From NCBI GenBank assembly GCA_014529385.2, contig CM043958.1:141526234-141590233 (forward strand): a DNA stretch of 64,000 nucleotides, written 5' to 3'. This DNA comes from Adiantum capillus-veneris. Taxonomy: Eukaryota; Streptophyta; Polypodiopsida; Polypodiales; Pteridaceae. Below the pieces are notes generated by a model. It was not told the DNA's origin. It searched no databases and worked only from the letters and a program-made list of their open reading frames with translations. The position numbers and the translations under genes were made by a program. Position 1 is the stretch's first letter, and each line of letters starts with the position of its first letter. Positions 43,256-55,371 of this stretch are shown here, one piece after another.

Positions 43256-45214
43256 TTATTCTGGTTTAAGGAGACTAACCAAATTCTGTAGGTCAAACTT
43301 AAGGCCGGACCAGTTGTGATTTTTTAATGAATTGCAGATACAAGCAACAAGGTCTTTTCTAGAAAACCCATTATTAATGAATTTGGTAATAAGAGTATTG
43401 ATTTCTTCATATGCTACAAAAATGTCTGACAAGGCATACATTATAAGAAAAATCATTCCTAGACAGGTGTGTAATGAGTTTTTGAAGGGTCTATTGCTTT
43501 TCCTTTTTCTAAATTCAGAGGATACGAGTTTGAGATTTTCTCTTTTCCAAAAGAAACGAGTATAAAAATTACCCAAGAATGGGGGGTCAAAGTAATCTCA
43601 ATATTCAGGAAGTGAGTCCTAGAAATGACCCATTTATCATGCCAGATTACTCTATCAAAGAACATAGGTTCAATGTTAAGACAAGGTGGATATATATCTT
43701 TAAGTGTATCCTTGAACATGGGATTGTTAAGGCTACACAAGTCATCCATAAACCTAAAAGAATGACGAAAGTGTATGAGTAACAAAGTACTAGCTGGGTT
43801 ACTTAACATTTTTAAGAGCCATTAGTATTTGAAGTGACAAAGATAAAGATTACACATAATCGGAGAGCACGAAAATCCCATTGGGATCCCTAAACTTTGT
43901 TTGTAGTAGGTAGCACCTACTTGGATACAGCAATTATTAAGGAGCCAAAAGATATATTTATATAAATCATCTTCTTTAAAGATGAAAGGTGTAGACTTAT
44001 TAGACTTTTTTACCCAACCTTTATGCATTTTTGTTGAGATACATGTATATCCTAGTTTCGCTTTGTGAGAAAAGGCTAGCTTTATAAGAGTAGATAAAGT
44101 ATTAAAAAGACCATAAGTTCCTTTTAGAAGAATATTCTCATAACATTGTGTTATGTCTACCGTAAAAATAGAGAAAATGTTTTTTAGGAGGTTAATAGAA
44201 ACCTCAGCAGCGTTTTCATGATCCAAAATGAGCAACAATCTATATTTCTGAATCGTCTGAGATCATTACACTTGATGGTGCAAATTGCTTCAATTTCTAG
44301 CATAGTAAAATTTAAGCAGTAGGTGATGTCATTCGTAATCACGGAAAAAAGACTATTGGATGCGTCAAAAATCCATCTAAATTTATGCTTATGATTTTTA
44401 TAGATTGGGAAGAGTACAGGAATTTTCAGAGAGTTAGGACAATAACCCAGTCCTGATGTGACTCATTATTTAAAAGTGTAGCAGTACTAAGCGGAGAGGT
44501 ATCAAGTTTAAAACAATTCCAAACCGTTGAGCCTGGAATAGGCAGACTCAAATGCTAATCTTTTACATATAAAGGAAGCAGTATTCGAGGCTTTATCAAG
44601 GCCAATAATGAACCATTTCTCCTTAACATTAGAAATGGAAGTCTTAATTTTAGGAGTAAGCCAAGTAGTATCTGTACTTAGCCATACTTGCGGCATAAGA
44701 CTGGTCTTTTTCCAGAAAATTTTTTTGAGTGTTCAGGTAAGTAGAATGTGAACATCCACCTCCAGTTGGAGTTTTAAGGCCAAGTCGGCCATGCATTCAA
44801 GTAAAGCCAAAAAGGTAAGCTGAGGATTTAGTGGAAAAGGAGGAATATGATTCAAGCCTTTACTCAAGAGGTTCCTTATTGGAGAATTAGATATGATTTC
44901 TACGTTAGACGTACAAACATGTAAGCCAAAGTTAGTGAAAGTCTTACAAACTTCGGAAATAGGTGACAAGAGCAGACATAAACCTCATCATTATGGAAGA
45001 AATAATTTGAATAAAAAAGATTTTTGATAGGCGGCAAGTATTTCCATCCAAACATCACATCCTTTAGTAACAGATTTGATCCAAAAACATGTCTAAAACA
45101 TTCTGCAAAAATAGCTTGGGGAGTAAAGAAATCCAAAATTTTGCTAGTAAACAAGCAATGTGAATATACTCTATTACAAGCTTCTTCCCTTGAAGGTAGG
45201 TAAAGTCTGCCCAC
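43256..45214 (-). pseudogene. Penelope-like reverse transcriptase, no endonuclease seen
   Basis: Minus-strand motifs in order: NLLSKGLNHIPPFPLN (near 44850), GLDKASNTASFICKRLAF (44555-44600; the DKA.N...CK signature), IPVLFPIYKNHKHKFRWIFD (about 44350-44420), FTVDITQCYENILL (motif A, about 44125-44166), QSLGIPMGFSCSPIMCNLYL (motif B, about 43830-43900), FRFMDDLCSLNN (catalytic box, about 43720-43758), IYPPCLNIEP and HFLNIEITL, then a thumb with SNRPFKNSLHTCL and FINNGFSRKDLVACI. This order fits Penelope-like element reverse transcriptases as I recall them. Several frameshifts and stops break it. The protein ends soon after the thumb with no GIY-YIG motif, so it may be an endonuclease-lacking type, or one whose endonuclease is N-terminal or lost. 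Confidence 0.75.
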
Positions 45215-45237
45215 AGGCGTTCCTTAGTACCTGCACA

Positions 45238-46486
45238 TTACATATCCAAAAGATTTCCGATTGGTAGGTTTCTGCCCCGGTCTCTAACATAACTTGTACC
45301 TCTCCCTCTCCCAAAACCAGAATCACTCGAGGAGGGAGTCAAGAAAGAGGTGTAAGAAGCAGACGGAGAGACAAGAGTTTTGGGGTGTTTCGAGACTTGA
45401 GTTTCATCATCATCAATATTAGGCTTGATTTGCCCAACCATGCTTTTGATTCCTTCATAACCTCCATAAGTGGTTAGCATTTTTCCACACCCATCAAAAC
45501 CAAGCTCTTGGAGGGTGTCACACATAATCGATCTGTACTGAATAAAGGTGATTTGAGATAAGACCAGATCCTTAGCTTGTCCACCAAGCCATGAGCAAAA
45601 GACAGAAAGAGGAAACTCTGCTGCTTTGTCAGGAAAGATACTTGGCAGATTGTTGAGGGCGTACCAAATAGCATGGTCAAACCAAATGATGCTCAACTCA
45701 CAAGCAGCTTTAGGATCTAAAAATTTGCATGCACACTTAAGGTAAGGTCTGAACACATTCCATACTATTTCAGTGTAGTAATCAACATTATTTTTACTAA
45801 AGGTCATCACACCTTTAATTCTTGCATATAAACCTGTATTCGAACTGCATTTTTTATCATCAAGAAAATTCATATTGAACGGAGCTTTAATCAGATCTCA
45901 TTTATCCAAGAGCTGAATTCCTTTAAGAACTTTAAGTTTGCATTCTTCAATAGTGGCAGGTGCAAGTTTCCATAGAAATGGGTGCAAGAAACCCTTTATT
46001 TGGGAACAACCAAAGCCTGTGCTCTACACCCAAGGAATCTACTTCAATCTGTCGTGATGGTAAAAAAGGAAAGGCCCTGAATACTTTCGGCACCATATTC
46101 AAAAGGGAAGCTTCACTAAGTGAACAAAGGTCCTTCTGAAATTCTTTTACAGCTTCCAATGTAGCAGCATCTCTACAAAAGAGGCTGCTAGGTGGAGGGA
46201 CTATAGGAGTAGAGAAAGCAGTAACAAAGATGGGACTAAGCCCGCAAATTTTTCTGAGGAGATTGGATAGTTCAGAGCCTTTAGATGAGAAGGAAGCTAA
46301 GTCTTGAACATGGGATTTGGAAATACGAGGCAAATTAGAGGTAAATTCCAGTAGTAGGTTGATACCATCAAATTTATTCTTAACGAGGAGAGCAAGAACC
46401 TTCATCCATTGGTCAAAAGAAATAAGTTGGATAAGAGACAGACTAGAATCCTTTGAGGTATCAAATATTTGGGGCTGAAGCTTCAA
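45238..46486 (-). pseudogene. Gag-like ORF upstream of the Penelope-like reverse transcriptase
   Basis: Two open stretches, 46486-45947 (179 codons) and 45873-45238 (211 codons), run in the same direction and just upstream of the reverse transcriptase. The second is helical and aromatic (YYTEIVWNVFRPYLKCACKF, CELSIIWFDHAIWYALNNLP), then a Ser/Thr/Pro-rich linker and an Arg-Gly tail (GFGRGRGTSYVRDRGRN), as in RNA-binding capsid-like proteins. The first has SQ/S-rich helical text (LLEFTSNLPRISKSHVQDLA). There is no CCHC knuckle. A function as RNA-binding ORF1 is inferred from position and composition only. The 24-bp gap to the reverse transcriptase suggests one transcript. Confidence 0.5.
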
Positions 46487-47091
46487 TATCTTGTATACAT
46501 TTCAGCACAAGTAGAGAAGCAAAGGAAAGGGGTTCCATAGGAAGAGTGAGCCCTTGCGAAAGGGAAACAATCTGCATAGATTTCACTAAAAGTAGTTAGA
46601 TTACAGCATTTTGGAAGAGCTGAGTAGACCTGAAGATCTTCTACAGAGTGTAACTTCTTTTTGAATTTTACAGCCCTATGCAGATAAGGCCTAATCCTAA
46701 GAGAGATATTAGGAAAGATGCTTTCTATTTCTTTAGCAAGTTGTAATTTCTCCGAAATCAGATCTCTTTTCTTAGGGTCAGAACAGACCTTTATTCTTGC
46801 AGTGAGCTTTCCAGTAACCTGGTAGACATAAGTAATAAACTAGTGAAATGACAAGGGAAAAAGGAATTTCTAGAAAGTGAGAATGAGAGTCTTTAGTATA
46901 GAGTGGAATGGTTGTGCTAGCAACCTTTCACCAGTCAGGTCAAAGGGGACCACTGAGACTGTGTGATAGCACCCCTGCCTATTAGCATATAATAAATTAT
47001 ATAGTAATAGGCATTCAGAACTAGAACCATGGTCTGAGAGAGAAAACCACACAAGTCAATCTCTCTTACGCGTTCATTGTGTGTGTAGCAG

Positions 47092-47094
<3 letters not shown>
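46487..47094 (-). other. Upstream part of the gag-like region or 5' leader
   Basis: Short open frames on the minus strand (for example 46870-47052, SDHGSSSECLLLYNLLYANR) could continue the gag-like protein through frameshifts. No motif is recognised. Confidence 0.3.

Positions 47095-47133
<39 letters not shown>
47095..47133. repeat. (TA)n microsatellite
   Basis: 39 bp of perfect TA between the gag-like region and repeat B. Confidence 0.97.
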
Positions 47134-47139
<6 letters not shown>

Positions 47140-47153
47140 GAACACCACCAGTT

Positions 47154-50100
47154 CACTGACCAACAATTCTAGGAAAATACAATGGATTTGTACAATAATT
47201 TATTTGCAGTTGAAAATAAATTTTGTACAAGGTAATGAAGATAACAAAGTATAACATGGGAAATAGTAATCCCAAATTCTGGGGTGATGTTGCTTCAAGA
47301 TAAGAGATTTTCCACAAGTCATCTACCACATAGAACAGAATGCTTTTACCAAAGAAGGTAGCCCTCACCTGCATCCATAGCCACAAGAAAAAAATTAGTT
47401 AGCACGTGACTGTACGCAGGTGATGTTGGGCATCCCAGTTGTTATCCATGTCACAATGAAAAAACAAACAGTTCTTCTATAAGTAATTTTTTTTTTTTTA
47501 CAAAACCATAATAAGAATCCTTGTTTAGCCAATCTAACCTGGAGAGTGAGAATCCCCTCATAGCTACTATATATTAAGTTTGTTCCAGATTTATTCGATG
47601 CCTAACCATAGTTTCAAGAGCTTTAAAAAGAATATCAAAACTATATAGGTTTTTAAAGTACCGACCCTCAACATATTCTTTAACTAAGTTGGGGAGAATT
47701 TACCCCATATGTGCAACTCCAAGTTAGCATGAGTCAAATATTTCTATACTAGCCATTAGATTTTAAAGGGCAAAAATCCCTCTTGAGGAGATAAAGTAGC
47801 ATCCGGTTATGTTTTCACACAGTTCGGGCTTGAATTTTATCCCACTTACAACTCCTAAAAAGGACCTCTGTAGTATACTAGCGAAAGCAAAACCAATAAA
47901 CATTAGATCGGCATAGTAATGAATATGATTAGTAGACAAGCCATAGGAAAATGTTTGGATTTTACAAACTACACTAATATCATAATTAAAAAATACTTTT
48001 AGCCATATTAATAGCTAATCGCTTCCAATGTCATAGTCGACATATTCTTCCCAAAAGCCAGAACCAAATATTTGTCTTTAAACTTGCTAGTCGAAATAAT
48101 TACTTTCACTAGCCGATTTCCAAAAAACATATACCCAACAACTGCAGATTTGTTCCTTTTATGATGAAAAAACAAAATTCGGACAGATAAACAATTTCTT
48201 TTTTAGTGCAGTCCAACCATGCCATTCTCAGACTACATGCACAACATGGTAGGTCCTAATAACAGGCTAATACTAGCCCAGCCAGTACCAGCCAGAAAAA
48301 CCAGAGACCAGCCCGCCACTTTTTCCCAGAGTAACCCACATCCCATTTCTTAAGTTCCTAGTATGATCCAATCACAGTAAGACCCACCAGGAAGGTCTAC
48401 TTCCTTGGGATAGGCAATTAGCCAAAACCAAAAAAAGGGGCAGAGACCATCATGGGCTTAGTAAAAGGACCATCACATACTAGCGAGTACAAAATATACC
48501 ATCAGCACTTCATCGAAGTCTACACACTTAGCTGGAGATATTATTTTTATATTCTTCCACACATCCTCTTGCAGGTATGCAATCATTCCCCTACGCATTG
48601 ATACAATGAGAGTAAGTAAAGGTAAGTTTAGAAATAGCCATGCTTAGGATTTTATAAAGTTGGTGACCCAACCCATTAAAGGCAAGTTGCATCAGTATCC
48701 ATACGTTACAAACAGTGAGAGGTGATCAACCAAGCAAATAATATCTGCAGGCAAAAAGGCATTCTAGTTTTAAACATCTTACCAAAAACATCCCATTATT
48801 TGGATAAGACATGCTCAACAAACCTCAACCAATTTTCCCATATCTGGTTGTACCACAATAACCAACTGGTGAAACCACAATAATAGTCTCGAGATCTGGC
48901 AACCCTTAGCAACAGAAAAAGTTCCTTAATTTCTTCAAGTGAACCAACTTCCCAAAATCATAGAGTTATTTTAAAGATTATGTCCAATTAACCAGTGCTT
49001 AAACCATTACAATTTATCTAATTTAAGCACCTTCATTTTAGCCAAACACTCTAGCTTACAGTGTTTTTAAGGCTTCAAGAGAGCCGAATAGATAGTTAAC
49101 CAGTAGACTTGGAGATGAAGCCCACATGTACAGTAGGGTAGGTCATAATACCAGGCTTAATAATAGCACAGCCAATACAAGCCAAAAAGACCAAAGACCA
49201 GCCGACACTTTTTTCTAGAGTAACCCACATATTAAGTTTTTGGTATGTTTTATTCAATCATAGTAAGACCAACCGGGAAGGTCTACTTCCCAGGGATACG
49301 CAATCAGCCAAAAAAAAAAAGGGCAGAGACATTCACCATCCTAGTAAAAAGGACCATCACACATAATAGCGAGTACATAATATACCATCAGCATTTCATT
49401 CAAAGTCTACACATTAAGCTGGAGAAACCATTTTTATATTTTTCCACACATCATCATGCAGGTAAGCAATCATTCTCCTATGCACTGATACAATGAGAGT
49501 AAGTAAAGGGAACATTCAAAATAGCCATGCTTAGGAGTTAAGATGCATCCAGCATCCATAAGTTTCACGCTGTAAGTGGTAATCAATCGGGGAAAAATGT
49601 CTGAAGGGAAAAAGCTTTCAAGTTTTAAGCATCTTAACAGAAACTTCACATTATTAGAATATGAGATGCTCAAAAAACCTCAGCTAATTTTCCCATAACT
49701 GGTTGTACCACAGTAACCAACCGTGACACCACATAATAGTCTTGAGATTTGGCAGCCCTTAGCAACAGAAAAAGTTCCTCAATTTCTTCAAGTAAATTAG
49801 TTAAACCAACTTCCCAAAACCATAGAGTTATTTGAAAAAACTATCTAATTAACCAGTGCTTAAAAGATTACAATTTATCTATTTGAAGCGCCTTCATTTT
49901 AGCAAAACAGTCCAGCTCACAATGTTTTTAAGGCTTCAAGAGAACCGAATAAATAGTTAACCTGTAGACTTGGAGATGAAGACAATTCCACCAACACTTT
50001 CTCATTAGTTTTTGGCATGTTGAAGTCACAACAGCAAACTAGATTTGAATGCACAACAGTAGTCAAAGAACACGATGCCAAGTGAGTAAAGTACTCACCT

Positions 50101-51490
50101 TATGACCGTTTTTATACATGATGATGCCACTCCCTAGCAGAAGGGACCCAAATTTGGCCAAGAATTCCCGTCATCGAGGTAGGCCTTAAAGACCCTATTT
50201 CCAAGGATTTCACTCAACACAAGATCCGGATGAGAAAAGCCAGTGTTGAGATCCATTCGCTACAGCACTCGCCTGCAAACCCACTCGCAGTATGGAGAAG
50301 CTAACGTGCGACAGGCATTTACAGGAAAAGCATTGCAGAGGAGTACTCAGACACCACCTAATAAAAGTGTCATGCATTATTAGGGTGAAAAATAGGTAAA
50401 GACCCATTTGTGCCCAATGCAAAAAGAAGATTAAAAGCTAGTATCAAAAACATATCAAAAAAAAAAAATGAGCCACACTTATCAATATGGCAATAGATAG
50501 CAAGGTTTTTTTGCATGCTTTCACAAGGTCGATACGCGGTCCATACTTAATAAATATTGCCCCTAGCACTGGATGGACATAAACAATCAGTTACCCATAA
50601 GACCGATATCTCAAATGAGACTATAGTCAGTAAGCTATCCAATTGGGCAAATTACAAGAGTAGACATAGGCGAATCACTAAGAGGTGAGATAATATAATA
50701 GAGATGTCAATTAGTTTGGGTAATTTGTACCCATACCCATTTGGTTTAGGTATCAATGTAGGTCTATAAAGGATGGGCGTTTTTCTTAAAAAAACCGAGT
50801 GCACAATGTCTGTCTTGAGTAGCTTTCCAAGAGTTTATCCAACAACTTAATTTGTCATAAGGTGTGTCATACATATTATATATAATGACTTATAATCAAG
50901 ATCAGGTTTAGCCAAAACCATTGCACATCTTTATCAGTCAAGTGAGTCTACTAGAAGAACCACACTACTCTGTTATGAGTGTCATTTATTTCCACAATTA
51001 GGAACATCTGTTACTCAGACGAAGTGGTGGACATATCAGGACAGAGTGACGCAGGTGACCCTTTGGGGTCGAGAGCATTTTAAGAACAATATCCGTCTGG
51101 AAATAGTAACTGAAGCCATGGGCATAGGGCCACAATATTATTATGTAGAACATTCAATGAAGCAAGGGTTTTCAGAACGGTTATATCTGCTAGCGCAGTT
51201 TCTTCCACACCATAAGACTTTTTTGTATCGCAGTTATGGACAGCCACTCAAAGGATACTTTAACAGCACACTACGCACCAAGGAGTATGGTGTAGTCTTG
51301 GCTAACTGTATCTTACCTTTGGCCGAGAGTCCAAACACATGTTATTACTGTGACAGCTTCTTGTGTGATCATGTAATGGATGGTTTAATAGAGATGTAGA
51401 GGTGAAGAAAGGGAGGTGTTTTTTAAAAAAAAAACAGGCAATATTTTTTTGTCCAATTTAAGTGGTGAAGCATGAGAAAGGACTCATGTA

Positions 51491-51525
<35 letters not shown>
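47154..51525. repeat. Giant direct repeat B (4.3 kb)
   Basis: Colinear with repeat A from 47246; the segment 47154-47245 has no counterpart in A but resembles the start of region C. It contains the same 900-bp tandem pair with a 31-bp deletion near 49535, a degraded copy of the possible exon (50110-50260) and a 5'-broken copy of the antisense ORF (51046-51399). The right edge is a GT run (51497-51525). Upstream of the minus-strand gag-like ORF, it occupies the place of a 5' pseudo-LTR. Confidence 0.9.
51046..51399 (+). pseudogene. Copy of the unknown ORF in repeat B, N-terminus broken
   Basis: Keeps 117 codons homologous to 42671-43024, ending CYYCDSFLCDHVMDGLIEM. A one-base deletion near 50906 relative to repeat A (CAGGTTTAG against CAAGTTTTAG) destroys the start. 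A block of about 150 bp in the middle is identical in the two copies. Confidence 0.5.
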
Positions 51526-51527
<2 letters not shown>

Positions 51528-54500
51528 CTATTTTATCATAAATAATAAGACATAACTGAACTTTTACATTCAAAAGATAGTTGGCTTCAGAGAAAGTAAA
51601 ATGATAAGTACAAAAACAACTCAGTCTTAGAATTATCTTTGTACAATGTTTGTATGAATGAAGCCTCATTCCAGTATACAGATATCAAAAGTACTTCCCT
51701 TGCAATAGGTGTATGTATAATCCTGTATTGGACAATTGCTAAAAGCTAAAAAAACATTCCAAGGTAAGATAGAGTCCTTACTTGCATCAATCCAAACAAG
51801 ACAACTAACATGTTAGCCTTGGTTGTGTTTTACAGGTATGAATGGACTATACCAGTTGTTATCCATGTCCATACTTTAAATTTTTTGTTTAAACATGCTA
51901 GCTTAGTCCAAAGTAATTATGTTCTTTCTATATATGGTTTTATTAACCCAAAGTTTTTAGTATTTTACTCTTAGCATAGAGGGCCATACCCCCTACTATG
52001 TCAAATGGTAAGTTTCCCAACACAAACTTCTTTGAGTAAATTAATTGAGCTAGCTCTGTAAAGAAGTTTAAACATACTATAAACGAGTATAGGACTGTTG
52101 TAGAATAAATTCAGAATTGATGCTGTTAAAGCGGAATCCGATCCTTCCTACTTTCTACAAGTCACAAACTCCCAGCAAGTCAAGTGGTGAATGCAAATAG
52201 AGTTTTGCATTATCCCGTCTTATCAAAAAGAGGTGCCACTATGGAGTGTAACTGGGAAAAAACCACACAGGATCGCCCAAATATGCAACAACAACGTGTT
52301 TTAGCTGGCAGTGTATGGCAAAAAGGATTCCCAAAGTATACCCAACCATAGGTGTTTATACCAGTTTCCACAAGTGACAGTTTTATCATGTCAACAAATT
52401 ACAGCGACGACAGTACCAAGCATAGAAGCCAATAGTCATCCGGGGAACACCCCCGTCCCAAAGCATCCTATCGTAATGATAGCAACACATCCATATGCAA
52501 GAAAAAAACCCCTTTGGGGTGTACCCAAAGCTCCAATGTGTATATACGGGATACTTACCCTCACAGTGGACAAAGCTTTTACCAAACTAGTGAGCCAGTT
52601 AGCACAGAGTAATAGAATAACTTTAAGTGAAAATCGATATCGATTACCAGCCAGAACATCATTGTTAAGTACATCCTTACTTAGGCTAATGTGTGTTTAT
52701 CTGTTCAAAACCAAAACCCAGCTGAGGGGTTTAGCCAAAAAACCCTTAGTTAGTACCATTATTGTCAAAGCAAAGCAACCATAAAGTGGCTTTTATTATA
52801 AAAAAAAGCGATAGGTTATGCCCCCATATTTTAAGCAGTGTTTCCAAGCATTGTCCTGTAACCGAAACTAGTAATCACTAGGTTAGACCCCTCCTTTTTT
52901 ATAGATCTTTACCGTATAGTCTGCTGATGATGCATAAAAATATATACAGCATGGTCTAGCCAGGTGGTAGTACCCCAATATTACAAGCAAATGAACAAAT
53001 TTCTCAGTGCAGCCAGAAAATCAGTAAGTTAACACTAGTTCTGTAAGTGGACACTCAAATGTCCTGAGACACTAAAGTGTCCTATTTTTCTAGCAACGTG
53101 TCATAATTATTTGGTGAATCTAAAAAAAAAATCATAGGTCACGTTCATATCTTAGGTTAGCTATGAGGTGAATAACATATCCAAATTTTATTTTTTCCAA
53201 AATTAATATCAAATTAAGATTATAATGATAAGTTTTAAGATGAAAAATCATAGAAACTTAGTGCAATTTTAAAAAATCTATAAATTGAATATATTTTCTC
53301 ATCAAATTAAGATTTTTCATAGATTTCAAGGTGTATGGATAGTAAAAAAATTATTATAGCAAGAAATTGAGCTTCATAACCTAGTTATGGGACTAGATTT
53401 TTGCTATAATCAAAAGACCAAAAGTTTGAAAATGCTAACAAAGAGGAAAATTTTGTTCTTTCAAGGCCTCTTTCATTAACATGATGAGGTTATGGGACAA
53501 AATCTAAGGTATATAATGTATCTATAGGTCAATACCCATAAATTAAGCATTTTTCAAGGGTTCAAACTTATAGGCATCTTGTAATTTAAGCTCATTTAAA
53601 AAAATTGTAGTGCGTAATTACATTACTATGAAAAATTAATGAATGTGTGTATATAAATCTCCCAATTGTGTCCATATGAGGTATTTGTATACAAATAAGT
53701 GAGATGAACAAAAAAAAATCAAAAAATGGACTTTATTTTAAGGCTTATCCTTGATAAATAAAAAATCATAATTACAACATGCGCAATTTTTTGGATATGC
53801 CATAAATCACCTTATGTAATGGAGTCGTAGATCTAGTATATATGCATCATAAGACATTGTAAATTTAGATGAACTAAATATTTTTTTTAATCATTAATTA
53901 GATTTGTGAACGTTGCATATTTGACCCAGAGGACTTTCTATATTTAATTCTAGTCACAAAGGATTTTTTTCTCACATGACAACTGCAAAAATATCAAACA
54001 CATATATAAGTAGCTACCACGGATTATTGCATGCACCTTGCTCATTTTTTTCTTAGGCTGGAGTATGAGTTTTAATGAAACATTAAATGATGTTTTGCGT
54101 AGGTTATTTTCATGAGTGTAGTTACTATTGAAGTTATGATCAAAAGTGAGGGATTATAATTTCCATGAGTCTTTGAATAACATTTTATAAGTTTGCAAAA
54201 GCATTTCTTGAGATGTGTTCTAGATTTCATGTACCATTTTATTTAAATTGGAAAAAAAAGGACACTAAAGTGTCCTTTTTAGTACCAAACTAGTGTTAAT
54301 CTCTAAGAAGCAATCATTAACCATATGATGATATGCACAGACAACAAGAAATGGGGCTATAACATTTATAGGTATTTGAGGAACAATACTCCTTAGTGGT
54401 GTTACCAAACCAATTCCATCCCACACCATGGTCCTTACCAATCAACCAACTCATAGCATGCTCTGCCAAGCCGAGTCAAACCACCCACACACAGAGCAAT

Positions 54501-54750
54501 ACCATAACAATAATCTCAAAAAAAAAATGATTGTAACGAAATCCATGAGACCAAACATGGTAACCAACCTGTGTTGTAGCCATTGCAAGCTCCATTTTAG
54601 GTGCAATACAGAAAAATAACCAGTCCTCACACTTTACGTAAGCAAAACTCACACAAGGCTAAGTGAGGGGCAGAGTGCGCCCTTACCTCTTAAATAGAAG
54701 AAGAAGGAAGGCCGCCGTCCTTGAATATGTGTAGCATGTGGGGAGTATTG
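51526..54750. repeat. Region C, diverged relative of the giant repeat
   Basis: Its first 400 bp align in order with the left end of A and B: TTGTACAA...ATGAATGAAG, TTGCATCAATCCAAACAAGAC, and CCAGTTGTTATCCATGTC. Further right the resemblance is weak, so the extent is uncertain. No reverse transcriptase lies between B and C. An open frame at 52311-52784 matches nothing. A MITE-like insertion occupies 53033-54295. A GC-richer patch at 54700-54830 has a splice-like AGGTAAGG on the minus strand. Confidence 0.45.
53033..54295. mobile_element. MITE-like element with CACTAGTT ends and TTAA flanks
   Basis: Ends CACTAGTT (53033-53040) and AACTAGTG (54288-54295) are inverted repeats flanked on both sides by TTAA. 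Just inside each end is the near-palindrome GACACTAAAGTGTCC (53068-53082; 54260-54275), and the left end has an extra GGACACTCAAATGTCC. The interior is very AT-rich and has no coding sequence. TTAA flanks would fit a piggyBac-type element; reading the ends as ACACTAGTT with TA flanks would fit Tc1/mariner. The target site is ambiguous because TTAA is palindromic. Confidence 0.75.
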
Positions 54751-55015
54751 AGTGGAGTGAGCCCCTCCTAGGGATCTGAGCAAGCGAGGCCGCCCGTGAT
54801 GCAGTTTGTTATGGCAGATACCACCATAGCGCCTTCACGAAAAGGTTTAGAGAGGGCAATAAACCACTTTATTTGCAAGCCAAAGGTTTTTAATACCTTT
54901 TATACTTATACGGGCAATATCCCATGATGGATACATACATAGGTAAACTAGGAAGCTTGTTTATACGAATCAGAATTGTTATTTATGCTACAGAATCCCA
55001 AAGGTAAGTACCACT

Positions 55016-55067
55016 CTGTGTGTGTGTGTGTGTGTGTGCGTGCGCGCGCGCACGCGCACGCACACAT
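55016..55067. repeat. Alternating purine-pyrimidine tract (Z-DNA-prone)
   Basis: About 52 bp of strict alternation: a TG run, then GCGTGCGCGCGCGCACGCGC and CACACAT. The centre is nearly palindromic. Such tracts are strong candidates for Z-form DNA under negative supercoiling. Confidence 0.9.
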
Positions 55068-55201
55068 CTCTAGGGATGGCATGATCCAGAGTAGGCGAAG
55101 AAGAAGTCATGTGAGTATGCATGTGGGTATAAAGGTGCAAGGAAAAGCCTAGGCAAGTAAGTATTTATGAGAGAATGGGCCACTAGTTTTTTCCCATGTA
55201 G

Positions 55202-55202
<1 letters not shown>

Positions 55203-55293
<91 letters not shown>
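55203..55293. repeat. (GT)n(GA)n microsatellite
   Basis: GT run 55203-55273 directly followed by GA 55274-55293. Confidence 0.97.
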
Positions 55294-55371
55294 AAGAAAT
55301 AACGAAAGTGAGGGAGAGAAGTCTCTTCGTCTTCTTCTTTGTTCCCTAGCCAGCCTTCCCTTTTTCTCACA

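Larger units (their letters stand above)
54751..55371. other. Microsatellite-rich spacer
   Basis: Contains an alternating purine-pyrimidine tract at 55016-55067 and a GT run passing into GA at 55203-55293. No gene. Confidence 0.7.

Noticed and set aside
43100-47250. Telomere-associated array, as known for endonuclease-lacking Penelope-like elements
   Set aside because: No TTTAGGG or CCCTAAA tracts occur at the element borders.
38817-51525. Classical LTR retrotransposon with 4.3-kb LTRs
   Set aside because: No primer-binding site, purine tract, clear TG...CA ends or target duplication was found, the reverse transcriptase motifs are Penelope-like, and repeat A is truncated on its left.
52311-52784. 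157-codon open frame in region C
   Set aside because: No family motif, not conserved in repeats A or B, and composition is that of the surrounding non-coding repeat.
53033-54295. CACTA-superfamily MITE because the ends begin CACTAG
   Set aside because: The flanks match as 4-bp TTAA (or 2-bp TA) and not as a 3-bp duplication, and no subterminal repeat field of CACTA type is present.
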